Source: Algoriphagus resistens
GTDB taxonomy: Bacteria; Bacteroidota; Bacteroidia; Cytophagales; Cyclobacteriaceae
Assembly: GCF_001442615.1 (NCBI RefSeq)
Contig: NZ_LMXN01000004.1
Coordinates: forward strand, 310,001-374,000
Direction of reading: 5' to 3'
Length of the DNA stretch: 64,000 nucleotides
Shown piece after piece: positions 26,368-35,577 of the stretch (its first letter is position 1; every line of letters starts with the position of its first letter). The notes under the pieces were generated by a model that ran no database searches, was not told the origin of the DNA, and worked only from the letters and a program-made list of their open reading frames with translations. The translations under genes and the position numbers were made by a program.

Positions 26368-27654
26368 ATGAAAATAAAACCTTCTAAGAAAAAGAAGAAT
26401 ATTGTAAAATGGGCTTTGATCGTAATCGCATCATATTATGTAATTACAATCCTTTATTTCGGTCATGGAGATATTGATTCCAAGACAGGAATCAGTACAT
26501 TCTACTGGTCCGGATTGGATGATTTGGGAAGGAAAGATAAAGCCTCCGGATTTTTGGTTAACGAATACTATCCGACTTTTCTCAATGGTGTTGACGGGCC
26601 TTACATTTTCCAGAATCGTTCCTATTCTGTTTCGGCCGATAACAAGTGGCTAGAAAAAAAAGTCGACACCACGGATTTCATTGTAGTAGAAACCGGTATT
26701 AGGGAGTTTCCCCGTTTTTCACTGCAGTTACGAAGAAATTACCCTGTTGAGGAATTTGATTACAAGATGCCAGAGAAATTACTTGCTATTTCCGATATAG
26801 AAGGCAATCTAACGGGCTTTTACAGTTTACTCGTGGCCAGTAAAGTCATAGATCCGAGAGGGAACTGGATTTTTGAAAAAGGAGCTTTAGTCCTCAATGG
26901 TGATTTCTTCGACAGGGGAAATCAAGTAACACAATTACTTTGGTTTATCTACCATTTGGAGAATCAGGCAGCTCAAAAAGGTGGAAAAGTCCATTTTATA
27001 CTAGGCAACCATGAAATAATGAATTTAACAGGGAATGCTTCCTATAATGATTTTAAATACATAGAAGCAGCGAAAAGAATAAGCAGTCAATCGGATTGGA
27101 ACAAAGCTATATTATACATGTACTCCGAAACTTCCGAACTGGGAAAATGGCTGAGAAGTAAAAACATTGTTGAAAGAATAGGCCGCAATTTATTTGTTCA
27201 CGGAGGGTTAAATAAGTTTCATCTTCAGGAAAAATTTTCCATAGAAGAAATGAATACAATCGCAAGGAACCATGTGGCTAAAGAACTTCTATCCGGTACT
27301 GTAACCGACAAGCGTGAAGAATTAATTACAAGCAGTATCAACAGCCCCTATTGGGACAGGCGGCTCAATCTGGACTGGAAAATAAGATGGATCTATAGAC
27401 TCAAAGGAATCGATGCCAACAAAACCTCAGCAAAAGACCTGAATCAAATCCTGAAATTTTATGGGGCAGAAAGAATCATCATAGGACATTCCGTCGTGAA
27501 TGATATTTCCACAGGCTACAACAATCAAGTTGTCAAAATTGATGTAAAACATGGCGAAGAACTCAATAGTGGCTCTACAAAAGGTCTTTTAATTCAGAAT
27601 GGTGGCTATTACAGGATTGATGACATGGGAGACAGGAAACTATTGTTTAACTAA
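26368..27654 (+). CDS. Calcineurin-like (PPP-type) metallophosphoesterase, membrane-anchored
   Basis: This 428-residue protein has a basic tail and one N-terminal helix (about residues 14-30), then a periplasm-facing PPP phosphatase domain. The metal motifs appear in order: ISDIEGN (GDxHG-like, with Glu for His), GDFFDRGNQV (GDxVDRG), GNHEIM (GNHE), VHGG, and IIGHS (GH). The DRG and GNHE forms are those of serine/threonine PPP and Shewanella-like phosphatases. The DIEGN form, with Glu in the place of the usual His of GDxHG, is unusual. The ATG at 26368 is chosen over upstream codons that would overlap the XRE gene. Only 14 bp separate it from the XRE gene, so it may belong to the same operon. 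Confidence 0.85.
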   Translation: MKIKPSKKKKNIVKWALIVIASYYVITILYFGHGDIDSKTGISTFYWSGLDDLGRKDKASGFLVNEYYPTFLNGVDGPYIFQNRSYSVSADNKWLEKKVDTTDFIVVETGIREFPRFSLQLRRNYPVEEFDYKMPEKLLAISDIEGNLTGFYSLLVASKVIDPRGNWIFEKGALVLNGDFFDRGNQVTQLLWFIYHLENQAAQKGGKVHFILGNHEIMNLTGNASYNDFKYIEAAKRISSQSDWNKAILYMYSETSELGKWLRSKNIVERIGRNLFVHGGLNKFHLQEKFSIEEMNTIARNHVAKELLSGTVTDKREELITSSINSPYWDRRLNLDWKIRWIYRLKGIDANKTSAKDLNQILKFYGAERIIIGHSVVNDISTGYNNQVVKIDVKHGEELNSGSTKGLLIQNGGYYRIDDMGDRKLLFN

Positions 27655-27746
27655 CGCCGGACATTTTTGCTTGCTATTTTGTGGACTTTAAAGGTTCTAT
27701 TCCTTTTACTTTTTGATTCTTTTTGAAAAAAAACATGAAAAAATTA

Positions 27747-27790
27747 TGTAGCTAAATAACTACACATATATTTGTAGTCAAATAGCTACA
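27747..27790 (+). promoter_or_regulatory. Twin operator and -7 box of the arsR-SRPBCC-doxX operon
   Basis: Two inverted repeats, each TGTAG-8 bp-CTACA, lie at 27747-27764 and 27773-27790, centres 26 bp apart. TATATTTG (27767-27774), an exact TAnnTTTG box, lies between and overlaps the second repeat. Binding of the ArsR-type protein would therefore block its own promoter, and transcription would start close to the ATG at 27793. Confidence 0.72.
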
Positions 27791-27792
27791 CA

Positions 27793-28107
27793 ATGAATTT
27801 AAGACGCGACGTATTTCAAGCAATTGCAGAACCCACCAGAAGGGCAATTCTTCTACTACTGGCTTCGCAATCACTGACCGCAGGGGCCATTGCTTCAAAC
27901 TTTGACACGGCCAGGCCTACAGTATCCAAGCACCTTCAGATCCTTAACGAATGCGAATTAATTCGGCAAGAACAGCAGGGAAGAGAGGTTATCTACCATT
28001 TAAATCCTATCAAAATGAAGGAAATAGCTGACTTCCTGGAGCCTTTCCGCATGATGTGGGAGGAAAGGTTTAACAGATTAGAGAATATCATGAAGAATCA
28101 TAAATAA
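27793..28107 (+). CDS. ArsR-family winged-helix repressor
   Basis: This 104-residue protein is of typical ArsR/SmtB length, with winged helix [50 protein letters not shown]. The metal-binding Cys box (ELCVCDL) is absent, so it is a metal-independent member of the SRPBCC-linked subfamily. It heads a three-gene operon with an SRPBCC protein (10 bp gap) and a DoxX protein (3 bp gap). Two palindromes over its own promoter indicate autorepression. Confidence 0.93.
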   Translation: MNLRRDVFQAIAEPTRRAILLLLASQSLTAGAIASNFDTARPTVSKHLQILNECELIRQEQQGREVIYHLNPIKMKEIADFLEPFRMMWEERFNRLENIMKNHK

Positions 28108-28117
28108 CACACTACTG

Positions 28118-28585
28118 ATGGAGCAAAAAACTAAAATAAAAGCCCTGGACGGTCAACAAGAATTGTTCATTACCAGAGAGTTTGATTTGCCAATTGACTT
28201 GCTTTTTAAGGCATATGTAGTCCCGGAGCTTGTCGCAGAGTGGATGGGCACGAAGGTTTTGAAACTTGACAGCAAAAGACATGGATCTTATCAATTCGAA
28301 ACCACCGACCCAAAGGGGAATCAACATCGATTCAATGGAGTCATTCATGAATTCGAAGCAAACAAGAAAATCACCAGGACTTTTGAAATGGAAAACACTC
28401 TCTTTCCGGTGCAATTGGAATTCCTGGAATTCACCCCACTGTCAGATGAAAGAAGCAGACTGACCATGCAAGTCATTTATAAGTCTGTAAAGGACCGGGA
28501 TGAACACTTGAAAATGCCATTCGCCTTGGGTATCAATATGGCTCACGACAGAATCCAAGAAATCTGCAATACATTAAAACAATAA
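28118..28585 (+). CDS. SRPBCC (AHSA1/START-like) domain protein
   Basis: This 155-residue protein is a single SRPBCC lipid/ligand-binding domain (FITREFDLPIDLLFKAYVVPELVAEWMG ... TRTFEMENTLFPVQLEFLEF). AHSA1-like members bind hydrophobic ligands in a deep pocket; none is characterised for this subgroup. Its conserved place between an ArsR repressor and a DoxX membrane protein suggests ligand-linked stress response. Ligand unknown. Confidence 0.9.
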   Translation: MEQKTKIKALDGQQELFITREFDLPIDLLFKAYVVPELVAEWMGTKVLKLDSKRHGSYQFETTDPKGNQHRFNGVIHEFEANKKITRTFEMENTLFPVQLEFLEFTPLSDERSRLTMQVIYKSVKDRDEHLKMPFALGINMAHDRIQEICNTLKQ

Positions 28586-28588
28586 CTC

Positions 28589-28978
28589 ATGACTAAGCGA
28601 AATAAAATAATCTATTGGGTAGCCACCTGTTGGCTGTCATTGGGAATGGTATCCACAGCTATCGTCCAGCTTATAAAAATGGAAGAAGAAGTACAAAAGA
28701 CAAGTCTACAATTAGGTTACCCTGGCTATTTCCTTACCATCATCGGTGTATGGAAGTTACTTGGAGTCTTCACAATTCTTATCCCTAAATATCCTTTGGT
28801 GAAAGAATGGGCCTATGCAGGTTTCGTATTTGTAATGACAGGAGCGCTATTTTCCCATTTTGCGCTCGGTGATCCCGCCTCAGAATATTTTGGCCCTGCA
28901 CTTTTGCTTGTGCTCACACTTGTGTCGTGGTATTTCAGACCTGCAGAAAGGAGACTTACCCAAGTAAATCTTAACTAG
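28589..28978 (+). CDS. DoxX family membrane protein
   Basis: This 129-residue protein has four hydrophobic helices (about 10-27, 46-65, 77-96, 100-115), typical of the DoxX/DUF417 fold. It sits 3 bp after the SRPBCC gene in the ArsR-SRPBCC-DoxX operon. Related proteins interact with thiol-redox enzymes, but none is encoded here. Confidence 0.85.
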   Translation: MTKRNKIIYWVATCWLSLGMVSTAIVQLIKMEEEVQKTSLQLGYPGYFLTIIGVWKLLGVFTILIPKYPLVKEWAYAGFVFVMTGALFSHFALGDPASEYFGPALLLVLTLVSWYFRPAERRLTQVNLN

Positions 28979-29623
28979 GAAACAAATGAGATTTTAATAA
29001 TCAGTCAGCGGAAAATATCAACTGAATGCAACTTGCTTGATCATGCTTCATTCTTTGTTTTTATCCCGCTCCTCATTGTCTACAGTTTCTTCTTGCACAT
29101 CATTTTCCCGATCATTTTCCCGCTCGATTCTATTGAAATCCTCCCTTTTGGGAGGCCTAGCCCCTTGGGAATTGCCCGGCGTTTTACGTGTAGTGCCTTT
29201 GTCTATACCATCCTTCTCTTTGCCAAAAACTAGCATGGGGAAAATTCCTGTTGGTTGATTGTTAATTATCAGCATAGTGTTATTGTTTAGAAAGTACTTA
29301 TGAGGATCCAACTATCGTTCCATTGATGTAGGAACAGGAGTAAGATTGTTACACTGCATCTATGAATACTTTCAAGGTTATCGGAGGCCGATAAATATGG
29401 TCAAAAAATCCTGAAATGGGGATTTAACTACTTACCTTCCAACCAAAACCTGGAAATCATATTTCGTCGAGTCGGGTTGGCCATGAATATCGTATTCCAT
29501 TATTGTTGAAATTTGCTATAAGCTTTCGAAAAAGTAAACGTTGAGGGTGGACGGAACAGACACTACTAGACTATAAAATCCTACGTTTAAAGTAGATTAG
29601 AAGAACTAACAAATCATCACAAC
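28979..29623. other. Intergenic region with one doubtful small frame
   Basis: Apart from the small minus-strand frame listed at 29048-29275, no gene is supported. The rest is unstructured, AT-moderate sequence leading to the DUF1398 gene. TACGTTTA near 29582 is a 7 of 8 match to TAnnTTTG and may be that gene's -7 box. Confidence 0.4.
29048..29275 (-). CDS. Doubtful small charged protein, 75 residues
   Basis: The frame starts MLIINNQPTGIFPMLVFGKEKDG and continues into a Glu/Arg/Asp-rich tail (DFNRIERENDRENDVQEETVDNEERDKNKE region). No family recognised and no operon partner. The strongly charged, non-random tail is the only evidence for coding. It could equally be chance. Confidence 0.3.
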   Translation of the reverse strand: MLIINNQPTGIFPMLVFGKEKDGIDKGTTRKTPGNSQGARPPKREDFNRIERENDRENDVQEETVDNEERDKNKE

Positions 29624-30019
29624 ATGTTTACATTAGAACAAATAAAAGAGGCTCATAGTAAAGTAAAGACCGGTGCAGATTTCCCTTCCTATATCCAAGA
29701 TCTGAAAAAACTAGGTGTAAAATACTATGAGACTTTTGTCTCAGACGGCCACTCTGTTTACTTTGGTACGGAGGGAGAGAAGGTGGTCTCACCCCCAATG
29801 TATAAAACCTTGGATATTGCCGGCACAAGCAATGAGGACCAATTTAAAATTGAACTAACCACCCACCAGCAAGGTAAATCCGATTACCCCACCTTCTGTA
29901 ATGATGCTGCAAAGGCCGGAATTGAGAAATGGGTTGTTCTGGTTGATAAAATGACGTGTACCTATTATGATAAAAGCGGAAATGAAATTCTGGAAGAGAC
30001 TATAACTGAACACACCTAA
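29624..30019 (+). CDS. DUF1398 family protein
   Basis: This 131-residue protein is a full-length single DUF1398 domain (FTLEQIKEAHSKVKTGADFPSYIQDLKKLGVKYYETFVSDGHSVYFG). Relatives include E. coli YbcV and are sometimes called phage envelope proteins. The function is unknown, and the viral name rests on weak links. It is cytoplasmic and stands alone. Confidence 0.88.
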   Translation: MFTLEQIKEAHSKVKTGADFPSYIQDLKKLGVKYYETFVSDGHSVYFGTEGEKVVSPPMYKTLDIAGTSNEDQFKIELTTHQQGKSDYPTFCNDAAKAGIEKWVVLVDKMTCTYYDKSGNEILEETITEHT

Positions 30020-30171
30020 ATAGGCATAATAGAAAAAGTTTCAGGTTCACATGATATGACTAATCTATTTTAAGAAAGAGTTAATTCCCTGACTTACAAC
30101 AATTAATAAAGGAAATCCGCTGCTTTTCGATCAGCAAAGTAGTCCACTAAGTTCTGTTTGTTACTGGGTCA

Positions 30172-30510
30172 TTAAACTTCCAGGTGATCTATTTCATCTA
30201 CGGGCACGCGCTTGATAAACTCATTGTAATGCTGGTTGTCCTCATCGGAATAAGTACCGTAGGCATTTAGGATAAATCCCTTTTCTCCATTTTCACCGTG
30301 AATCAGGTAAATGGCCGCCATATCCGCCGGATCGGATTCCCCCTCGAATCTGTATGTTTTTACGATTATGAGTTGCTCAGGCTGATAGATCGTCTCAGAA
30401 TTCTCGAAATTAGCCCCAGCTCGTTTGATAGTCAGCTCTTTACCATAACCTCTACCGGGAAGAAGATTTAATACCTGAGAGTAAGTAGTCATTGATTTGG
30501 ATGTGCTCAT
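30172..30510 (-). CDS. Conserved Bacteroidota protein of unknown function
   Basis: This 112-residue protein contains IIVKTYRFEGESDPADMAAIYLIHGENGEKGFILNAYGTYSDE, which resembles a small conserved Bacteroidota family that databases sometimes label phosphoribosylpyrophosphate synthetase. That name is misleading. The protein is a third the size of a real PRPP synthetase and has no PRPP loop. A second ATG at 30492 (MTTYSQ) may be the true start. No operon partner. Confidence 0.75.
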   Translation of the reverse strand: MSTSKSMTTYSQVLNLLPGRGYGKELTIKRAGANFENSETIYQPEQLIIVKTYRFEGESDPADMAAIYLIHGENGEKGFILNAYGTYSDEDNQHYNEFIKRVPVDEIDHLEV

Positions 30511-30741
30511 GATTTTTGGATTTAGTCAAAAACGTACTGGCTCTATCCTATGCAAGTCAAAGACCAAAGAGCCGTATTTCCTTAAAAATTGAGCGGAGCT
30601 TCATCCCAAAACGAATTCAGGTGTTATTTAGAATCACAAAACACCAAAATAAAAATCAACAGCCGTTAAAATGTGGTAATCCTGCCCCCATATGGGCAGT
30701 TCTGTCAAACAGTCCGCCAGAATTTACAAAATGGAACGTTC

Positions 30742-31923
30742 CTAAAGCTGCTCTTCTTCTTTTTCCTTTGTGATTTTATCTACCACCAGCGCAATCGCTC
30801 CGTCACCTGTGACATTGCACGCGGTACCGAAGCTATCCATAGCGATATAAAGTGCAATCATCAAACCGATCATTTCTTCACTGAAACCCAGCATGGACTG
30901 CAAAAGTCCAACCGCTGCCATGATCGCACCTCCCGGCACTCCCGGTGCCGCGACCATCGCAATACCCAGCATAAAAATAAACCCAGCAAACATTCCAAAA
31001 TCAAATGGCACTCCTTCCAGTATCATCAAAGCCATCGCACAGGCTGTGATTTTCATAATACTTCCAGATAAATGTATAGTCGCGCAAAGCGGAATCACAA
31101 ACCCGGCGATCTTTGGAGAAACTCCATTTTTCTCCGCTTGCTCCAGGGTCACCGGAATCGTTGCTGCGGAAGACTGGGTTCCTAATGCCGTGAAATAGGC
31201 TGGCATCATGGTTCCCAATAAGCGGATAGGATTTCTCCTGACTATCGCTCCAGTGATTACATATTGGAGTAAAAGCAAGAAAATATGCATGGCAAAAATG
31301 ACCCCAATGATATTTAAAAATACAGAAAGTATAGAATATACCTGACCACTGAAAGCCATATTGGCGAAAATCCCGAGGATAAAAATCGGTAACAAAGGAA
31401 TAATTACATTTTCAATTACCTGCATGATGATTCTTTCAAAATCCTTAACCACCTTCTTGAGGGAAGAATTCTCCTGATAGGAAAGTCCTAAGCCGATCAC
31501 AAAAGCCAGAACAAGAGCTGACATTACATCAATCACGGCTGGGATTGTAATACTAAAATAAGGAACTAGATCATTTCCGTTTTCAGAGACGCCAGCTGCT
31601 TCATTTATATGAGAAGAAAGTAGTGAAGGAAAAACAGTAGCGGAAGTGAAATAGCTCATAAACCCGGAAAAGAGCGTGGATCCATAGGCAATCGCTGCTG
31701 TGATCAGCAATAATCTCCCGGCTCCTTTACCCAAATCAGAAATAGCCGGCATGATCAAACCTAAAATAATAAGCGGAATTGCAAAGTTGAGAAATTGTCC
31801 AAAAAATGCATTGAACGTGGCAAAAATCCGATTGATTGATTCCGGCAAATAAAGACCGAAGACAATGCCCAAAACAATGGCGATAAATACTTTGAATAGT
31901 AGATTGGAGAATACTTGCTTCAT
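30742..31923 (-). CDS. Dicarboxylate/amino-acid:cation symporter (DAACS family)
   Basis: This 393-residue membrane protein has eight main helices and two re-entrant hairpin regions. The substrate/cation site signatures are the Ser-rich GTQSSAATIPVTLEQAEKNGVSPKIAGFVIPLCATIHLSGS and AMDSFGTACNVTGDGA (NxxGD motif). Family: Na+- or H+-coupled uptake of glutamate, aspartate, dicarboxylates or serine/threonine; specificity is uncertain. It is single, with a 285-bp upstream gap before the next, divergent gene. Confidence 0.93.
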   Translation of the reverse strand: MKQVFSNLLFKVFIAIVLGIVFGLYLPESINRIFATFNAFFGQFLNFAIPLIILGLIMPAISDLGKGAGRLLLITAAIAYGSTLFSGFMSYFTSATVFPSLLSSHINEAAGVSENGNDLVPYFSITIPAVIDVMSALVLAFVIGLGLSYQENSSLKKVVKDFERIIMQVIENVIIPLLPIFILGIFANMAFSGQVYSILSVFLNIIGVIFAMHIFLLLLQYVITGAIVRRNPIRLLGTMMPAYFTALGTQSSAATIPVTLEQAEKNGVSPKIAGFVIPLCATIHLSGSIMKITACAMALMILEGVPFDFGMFAGFIFMLGIAMVAAPGVPGGAIMAAVGLLQSMLGFSEEMIGLMIALYIAMDSFGTACNVTGDGAIALVVDKITKEKEEEQL

Positions 31924-32208
31924 TTTTTAGCTATAAATTGGGTTTTAAAGGCAATTCTGCGCTTTGTTAGATTTTAAGATTGCTAAGATATAAGGAATGC
32001 AGTCTATGAGCCTGATGCTTTTGAAAAAAATGAAAAAGAACCTTTTTCAAATGAGGACAGCTTTACTTGTTGAAATAATATCTTTGACAGTATTATGCAT
32101 CCCCTTCGTTATCATTCCTGCATCTTAATAGCAACTAACCGGGCGTTGGAAAAACTTGGACAGGTCATTTTTCATCAAAGTATTTAGCGGACATTAAAAA
32201 GAAACTAA

Positions 32209-32769
32209 ATGAAAAGCAGAAAATCGCTTATAGTCATTGACATGCAGAAAGGTTCATTCACTTCAAAAACACCTAGATTTGATACATCAGGGGTTGTACA
32301 ACGAATAAATGAACTTGCAGAATTGTTCCGGAAGATGGAATACCCTGTTTTCTTTATCCAGCATGACGGTACGGGCAGTGGGAATTTTGAAAAGAATTCA
32401 GAGGATTGGGAAATTTTAGATGAGCTACTAGTCGAATCAACTGATGTCAGAATTGATAAATATGTGAACGATGTATTTTACAGATCTGAATTGCATTCAG
32501 AACTATTGCGGCTGAACGTAACTGAGTTATTTATTACAGGTTGCGCAACTGATTTCTGTGTAGAATCAACTATTCAATCAGCATTGACAAAGGAATATCA
32601 AATCACCGTTGTAGCAGATGGACATACAACCGGAGAAAGGCCAAATCTAAAAGCCGAACAGGTTATTGACCATTACAATTGGGTTTGGAAAAATATGGTC
32701 CCTATAAATGGGCGAATTAAGGTTGAGAAAACTGAGCATATAAAAACGATTTTCCGGCATACTGAGTGA
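32209..32769 (+). CDS. Isochorismatase-like cysteine hydrolase
   Basis: This 186-residue protein has the cysteine-hydrolase triad Asp11 (VIDMQKG), Lys84 (RIDKYVNDVF) and Cys117 (GCATDFCVES), with cis-peptide region GCATD. Family members hydrolyse amides such as nicotinamide, N-carbamoyl compounds or isochorismate. The divergence is too great to name the substrate. No biosynthetic neighbours help. Confidence 0.9.
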   Translation: MKSRKSLIVIDMQKGSFTSKTPRFDTSGVVQRINELAELFRKMEYPVFFIQHDGTGSGNFEKNSEDWEILDELLVESTDVRIDKYVNDVFYRSELHSELLRLNVTELFITGCATDFCVESTIQSALTKEYQITVVADGHTTGERPNLKAEQVIDHYNWVWKNMVPINGRIKVEKTEHIKTIFRHTE

Positions 32770-32835
32770 TCATAAAGTATGGCAACCCTGGTCCATCTTT
32801 ATGGCTCCACGACCGGAATTATGATTTAAAAACTA

Positions 32836-32859
32836 GTGGTCTGTGAGGACACAGACCAC
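32836..32859. repeat. Perfect hairpin GTGGTCTGTG-AGGA-CACAGACCAC
   Basis: The 10-bp arms are exact, with a 4-base loop, between the convergent ends of the cysteine hydrolase and pgi genes. No T tract follows. It may be a REP-like element or 3' end hairpin. Confidence 0.6.
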
Positions 32860-32935
32860 GGAAAACACCGGCCCGGGCTGCGTCCAAAGTAACTTCGCTT
32901 TCACATAGGGCTATAGTGACATAGACCAAAATTAT

Positions 32936-34582
32936 CTATTTTCTCATTTTTTTATACGCATTGATCAGCCCATTTGTAGATCCATCGTGGGCAGTGATTT
33001 CTTCATTGCCATTCAACTCAGGAAGAATACCGTTTGCCAAAACTTTGCCTAGCTCCACTCCCCACTGATCAAAACTGAAAATATCCCAGATCACGCCCTG
33101 GACAAAAATCTTGTGTTCATACATTGCAATCAATGCTCCAAGTGTATAGGGAGTAATTTCTTTTACCAATATAGAATTCGTAGGTCGATTACCTTCAAAA
33201 ACCCGGTGCGGAGCAATTTTGTCGATTTGCTCATCTGATTTCCCTGTAGCCTTCATTTCTGCTTTCACATCTTCCAAAGATTTCCCCTTCATCAAGGCTT
33301 CCGTTTGGGCAAAGAAGTTGGAAAGTAACTTCTGGTGATGATCCCCGATAGGATTATGTGATATAGCCGGGGCAATAAAATCGCAAGGAATCAAGTGCGT
33401 GCCCTGATGGATCAACTGGTAGAACGCATGTTGTCCATTGGTTCCAGGCTCTCCCCAGATTATCGGCCCCGTAGTGTAGTTCACTTTTTCACCGGAGCGG
33501 CTTACATATTTTCCGTTGCTCTCCATATTCCCCTGCTGAAAATAAGCAGCAAAGCGATGCATATACTGATCGTAAGGCAAAATCGCCTCAGAACTTGCTC
33601 CTAGGAAATTGGTATTCCAGATTCCTATCAATGCAAGAATCACAGGGATATTCCGGTCAAACTGGGCATGACGGAAATGCTTATCCATCGCATGGGCTCC
33701 GGAAAGCAGCTTTTCGAAATTATCGAATCCTATCGTACAGGCTATCGGAAGACCTATCGCAGACCAAAGTGAATACCTACCTCCTACCCAGTCCCAGAAT
33801 TCAAACATATTATCCGTATCTATCCCAAACTCGGAGACGGATTTTGCATTGGTAGATAAAGCTACAAAATGCTTGGCTACGGCAGTGTCTATTTTTGCAT
33901 GCTCCAAAAACCACTCCCTTGCAGTATGCGCATTGGTCATGGTTTCCTGGGTTGTAAAAGTTTTGGACGCAATAAAGAACAGGGTTGTCTCAGGATCTAC
34001 TTTTTTCAGAGTTTCCGCGATATGGGTTCCATCCACATTAGAAACGAAGTAACACTCAATATCCGGATTCTGATAAGGCTTCAGCGCTTCGGTCACCATC
34101 ACCGGGCCGAGGTCAGATCCGCCGATACCTATATTTACTAGCGATTTAATAGGTTTTCCCGTATAGCCTAGCCACTGTTTATTCTGGATTTTGTCCGCAA
34201 AAGATTTCATTTTTTGCAGCACAGCAGAGACATCCTCCATGATATTGTGACCTTCCAGATATACCGCCTCATCAGCGGGATTTCTCAGCGCTGTATGCAA
34301 TACAGCTCTTCCTTCTGTCACATTGATTGGTTTTCCTGCGAACATATCCTCTATCGCAACATGAAGCTTGCACTCCCTAGCCAGATCAAAAAGTGCATCC
34401 AAAATATCTGGATTCAGCCTATTTTTAGAAAAATCAACCAAGATATCTTCCATTGTAATACTCAGTCTATCAAAGCGCTCCCGCTCATCAAATTGAGAAA
34501 GAATGGTCATGTTTTTATGATCTTCTGCAAGTTTCTGTAATCTTGCCCAAGCCGGGGTGGTTGTAGGATTAATTGCGTTCAT
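32936..34582 (-). CDS. pgi: Glucose-6-phosphate isomerase
   Basis: This 548-residue protein is full length. It interconverts glucose-6-phosphate and fructose-6-phosphate in glycolysis and gluconeogenesis. Signatures: [20 protein letters not shown], the glucose-phosphate-isomerase pattern around [27 protein letters not shown] (about residues 377-403, with catalytic His in GQHAF) and the C-terminal catalytic Lys region [11 protein letters not shown]. It is the long, eukaryote/proteobacteria-like form. Transcribed alone. Confidence 0.97.
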   Translation of the reverse strand: MNAINPTTTPAWARLQKLAEDHKNMTILSQFDERERFDRLSITMEDILVDFSKNRLNPDILDALFDLARECKLHVAIEDMFAGKPINVTEGRAVLHTALRNPADEAVYLEGHNIMEDVSAVLQKMKSFADKIQNKQWLGYTGKPIKSLVNIGIGGSDLGPVMVTEALKPYQNPDIECYFVSNVDGTHIAETLKKVDPETTLFFIASKTFTTQETMTNAHTAREWFLEHAKIDTAVAKHFVALSTNAKSVSEFGIDTDNMFEFWDWVGGRYSLWSAIGLPIACTIGFDNFEKLLSGAHAMDKHFRHAQFDRNIPVILALIGIWNTNFLGASSEAILPYDQYMHRFAAYFQQGNMESNGKYVSRSGEKVNYTTGPIIWGEPGTNGQHAFYQLIHQGTHLIPCDFIAPAISHNPIGDHHQKLLSNFFAQTEALMKGKSLEDVKAEMKATGKSDEQIDKIAPHRVFEGNRPTNSILVKEITPYTLGALIAMYEHKIFVQGVIWDIFSFDQWGVELGKVLANGILPELNGNEEITAHDGSTNGLINAYKKMRK

Positions 34583-34734
34583 TGGTATGTTTAACTAGGA
34601 ATGAGCCACAAAAATAAGGTTTATCCTGAGGGATAAAAGGCTTTTGGCTTAAAGTGAACCCCCACATTTATCCAAAAGCTTTTCGATTTCAAAATTGTTT
34701 GACTATTATTAAACTTCACAATTAGTCAACAGCA

Positions 34735-35499
34735 ATGTGCCGTGCCTTCTTTTTCAAATTTCTATTGATTTTGATTTTCCCATTTGGAATGGGTATTAAT
34801 CAATCTAGGGCGCAGGGAAATGAAATCGTCAGATTGAACGAGCATTTCTATCCGATCAGTGAAAAGGATACCGTCAATTATTTTTACAAAGCCATTATCG
34901 TCAATTTTACCGATAGCACTTCCATAGAACGGATTTTCAATCTGAATAACCAAATCGTAAAAGTTACCCGATATGGTTATAATCAGGAAGGGAATTTTCC
35001 CGAGGAAATCACAGAGACCTATGACTCAAACGGTAAGCTATCTTCCAAGAAAGTCAAAAATCGAACTAATGGTTTCTATCAAGCTGTTTATTTTGATAAA
35101 GGCGAACAACTAGGCGAAGTGCTCTATCAAGGCGAAAACAACTTTGAAATCCGAGCTCCCAAAAGTGAGGAAATTAAAAAAGCAGATGAAAATGTTTTTG
35201 AACCCAAACCAAGGCTTGATAAGGATCTTTGGATTCAAACGCTGAAAAAAAACCTAAGCTACCCAGCCACTGCTAGAAGAAGAGAAGAGGGGACAGTTAT
35301 ACTTGCTATTTATGTAAATGAATTCGGTGAACGGAAAGCCCCTGTAATCGCCAACCCGGAAAATGTGGACCGGTTACTTGCTGAAGAAGCATTACGGGTC
35401 GTAAAGTATTTTGATGGTGAAATCGCACCTGCCACGACGATAAATGGGAATACAATTGATAGTTGGCTATACTTGCCCATTCATTTTATGCTGGATTGA
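34735..35499 (+). CDS. Secreted protein with C-terminal TonB_C-like domain (paralogue 1)
   Basis: This 254-residue protein has a signal peptide (residues 1-26, ending SRAQ), a beta-rich region with repeated tyrosines resembling MORN-like repeats (about 50-130), and a C-terminal TonB_C-like domain (about 165-250). The latter has the family core LSYPATARRREEGTVILAIYVNEFGER. True TonB has an N-terminal anchor helix and a proline-rich spacer; both are missing. The protein is therefore exported rather than an energy transducer for outer-membrane receptors. The next gene is a diverged paralogue 78 bp downstream, probably in one operon. Confidence 0.78.
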   Translation: MCRAFFFKFLLILIFPFGMGINQSRAQGNEIVRLNEHFYPISEKDTVNYFYKAIIVNFTDSTSIERIFNLNNQIVKVTRYGYNQEGNFPEEITETYDSNGKLSSKKVKNRTNGFYQAVYFDKGEQLGEVLYQGENNFEIRAPKSEEIKKADENVFEPKPRLDKDLWIQTLKKNLSYPATARRREEGTVILAIYVNEFGERKAPVIANPENVDRLLAEEALRVVKYFDGEIAPATTINGNTIDSWLYLPIHFMLD

Positions 35500-35577
35500 A
35501 ACAGTCACCATGCAATAAGAATCATTCCCTGGTTTCCGATAAAATATAGAATTTCAACTGACCGTCCCCTATCTCAA

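Noticed and set aside
30172..30510. Phosphoribosylpyrophosphate synthetase
   Set aside because: Length and missing PRPP motif exclude that enzyme; the label arises from automatic annotation of similar small proteins.
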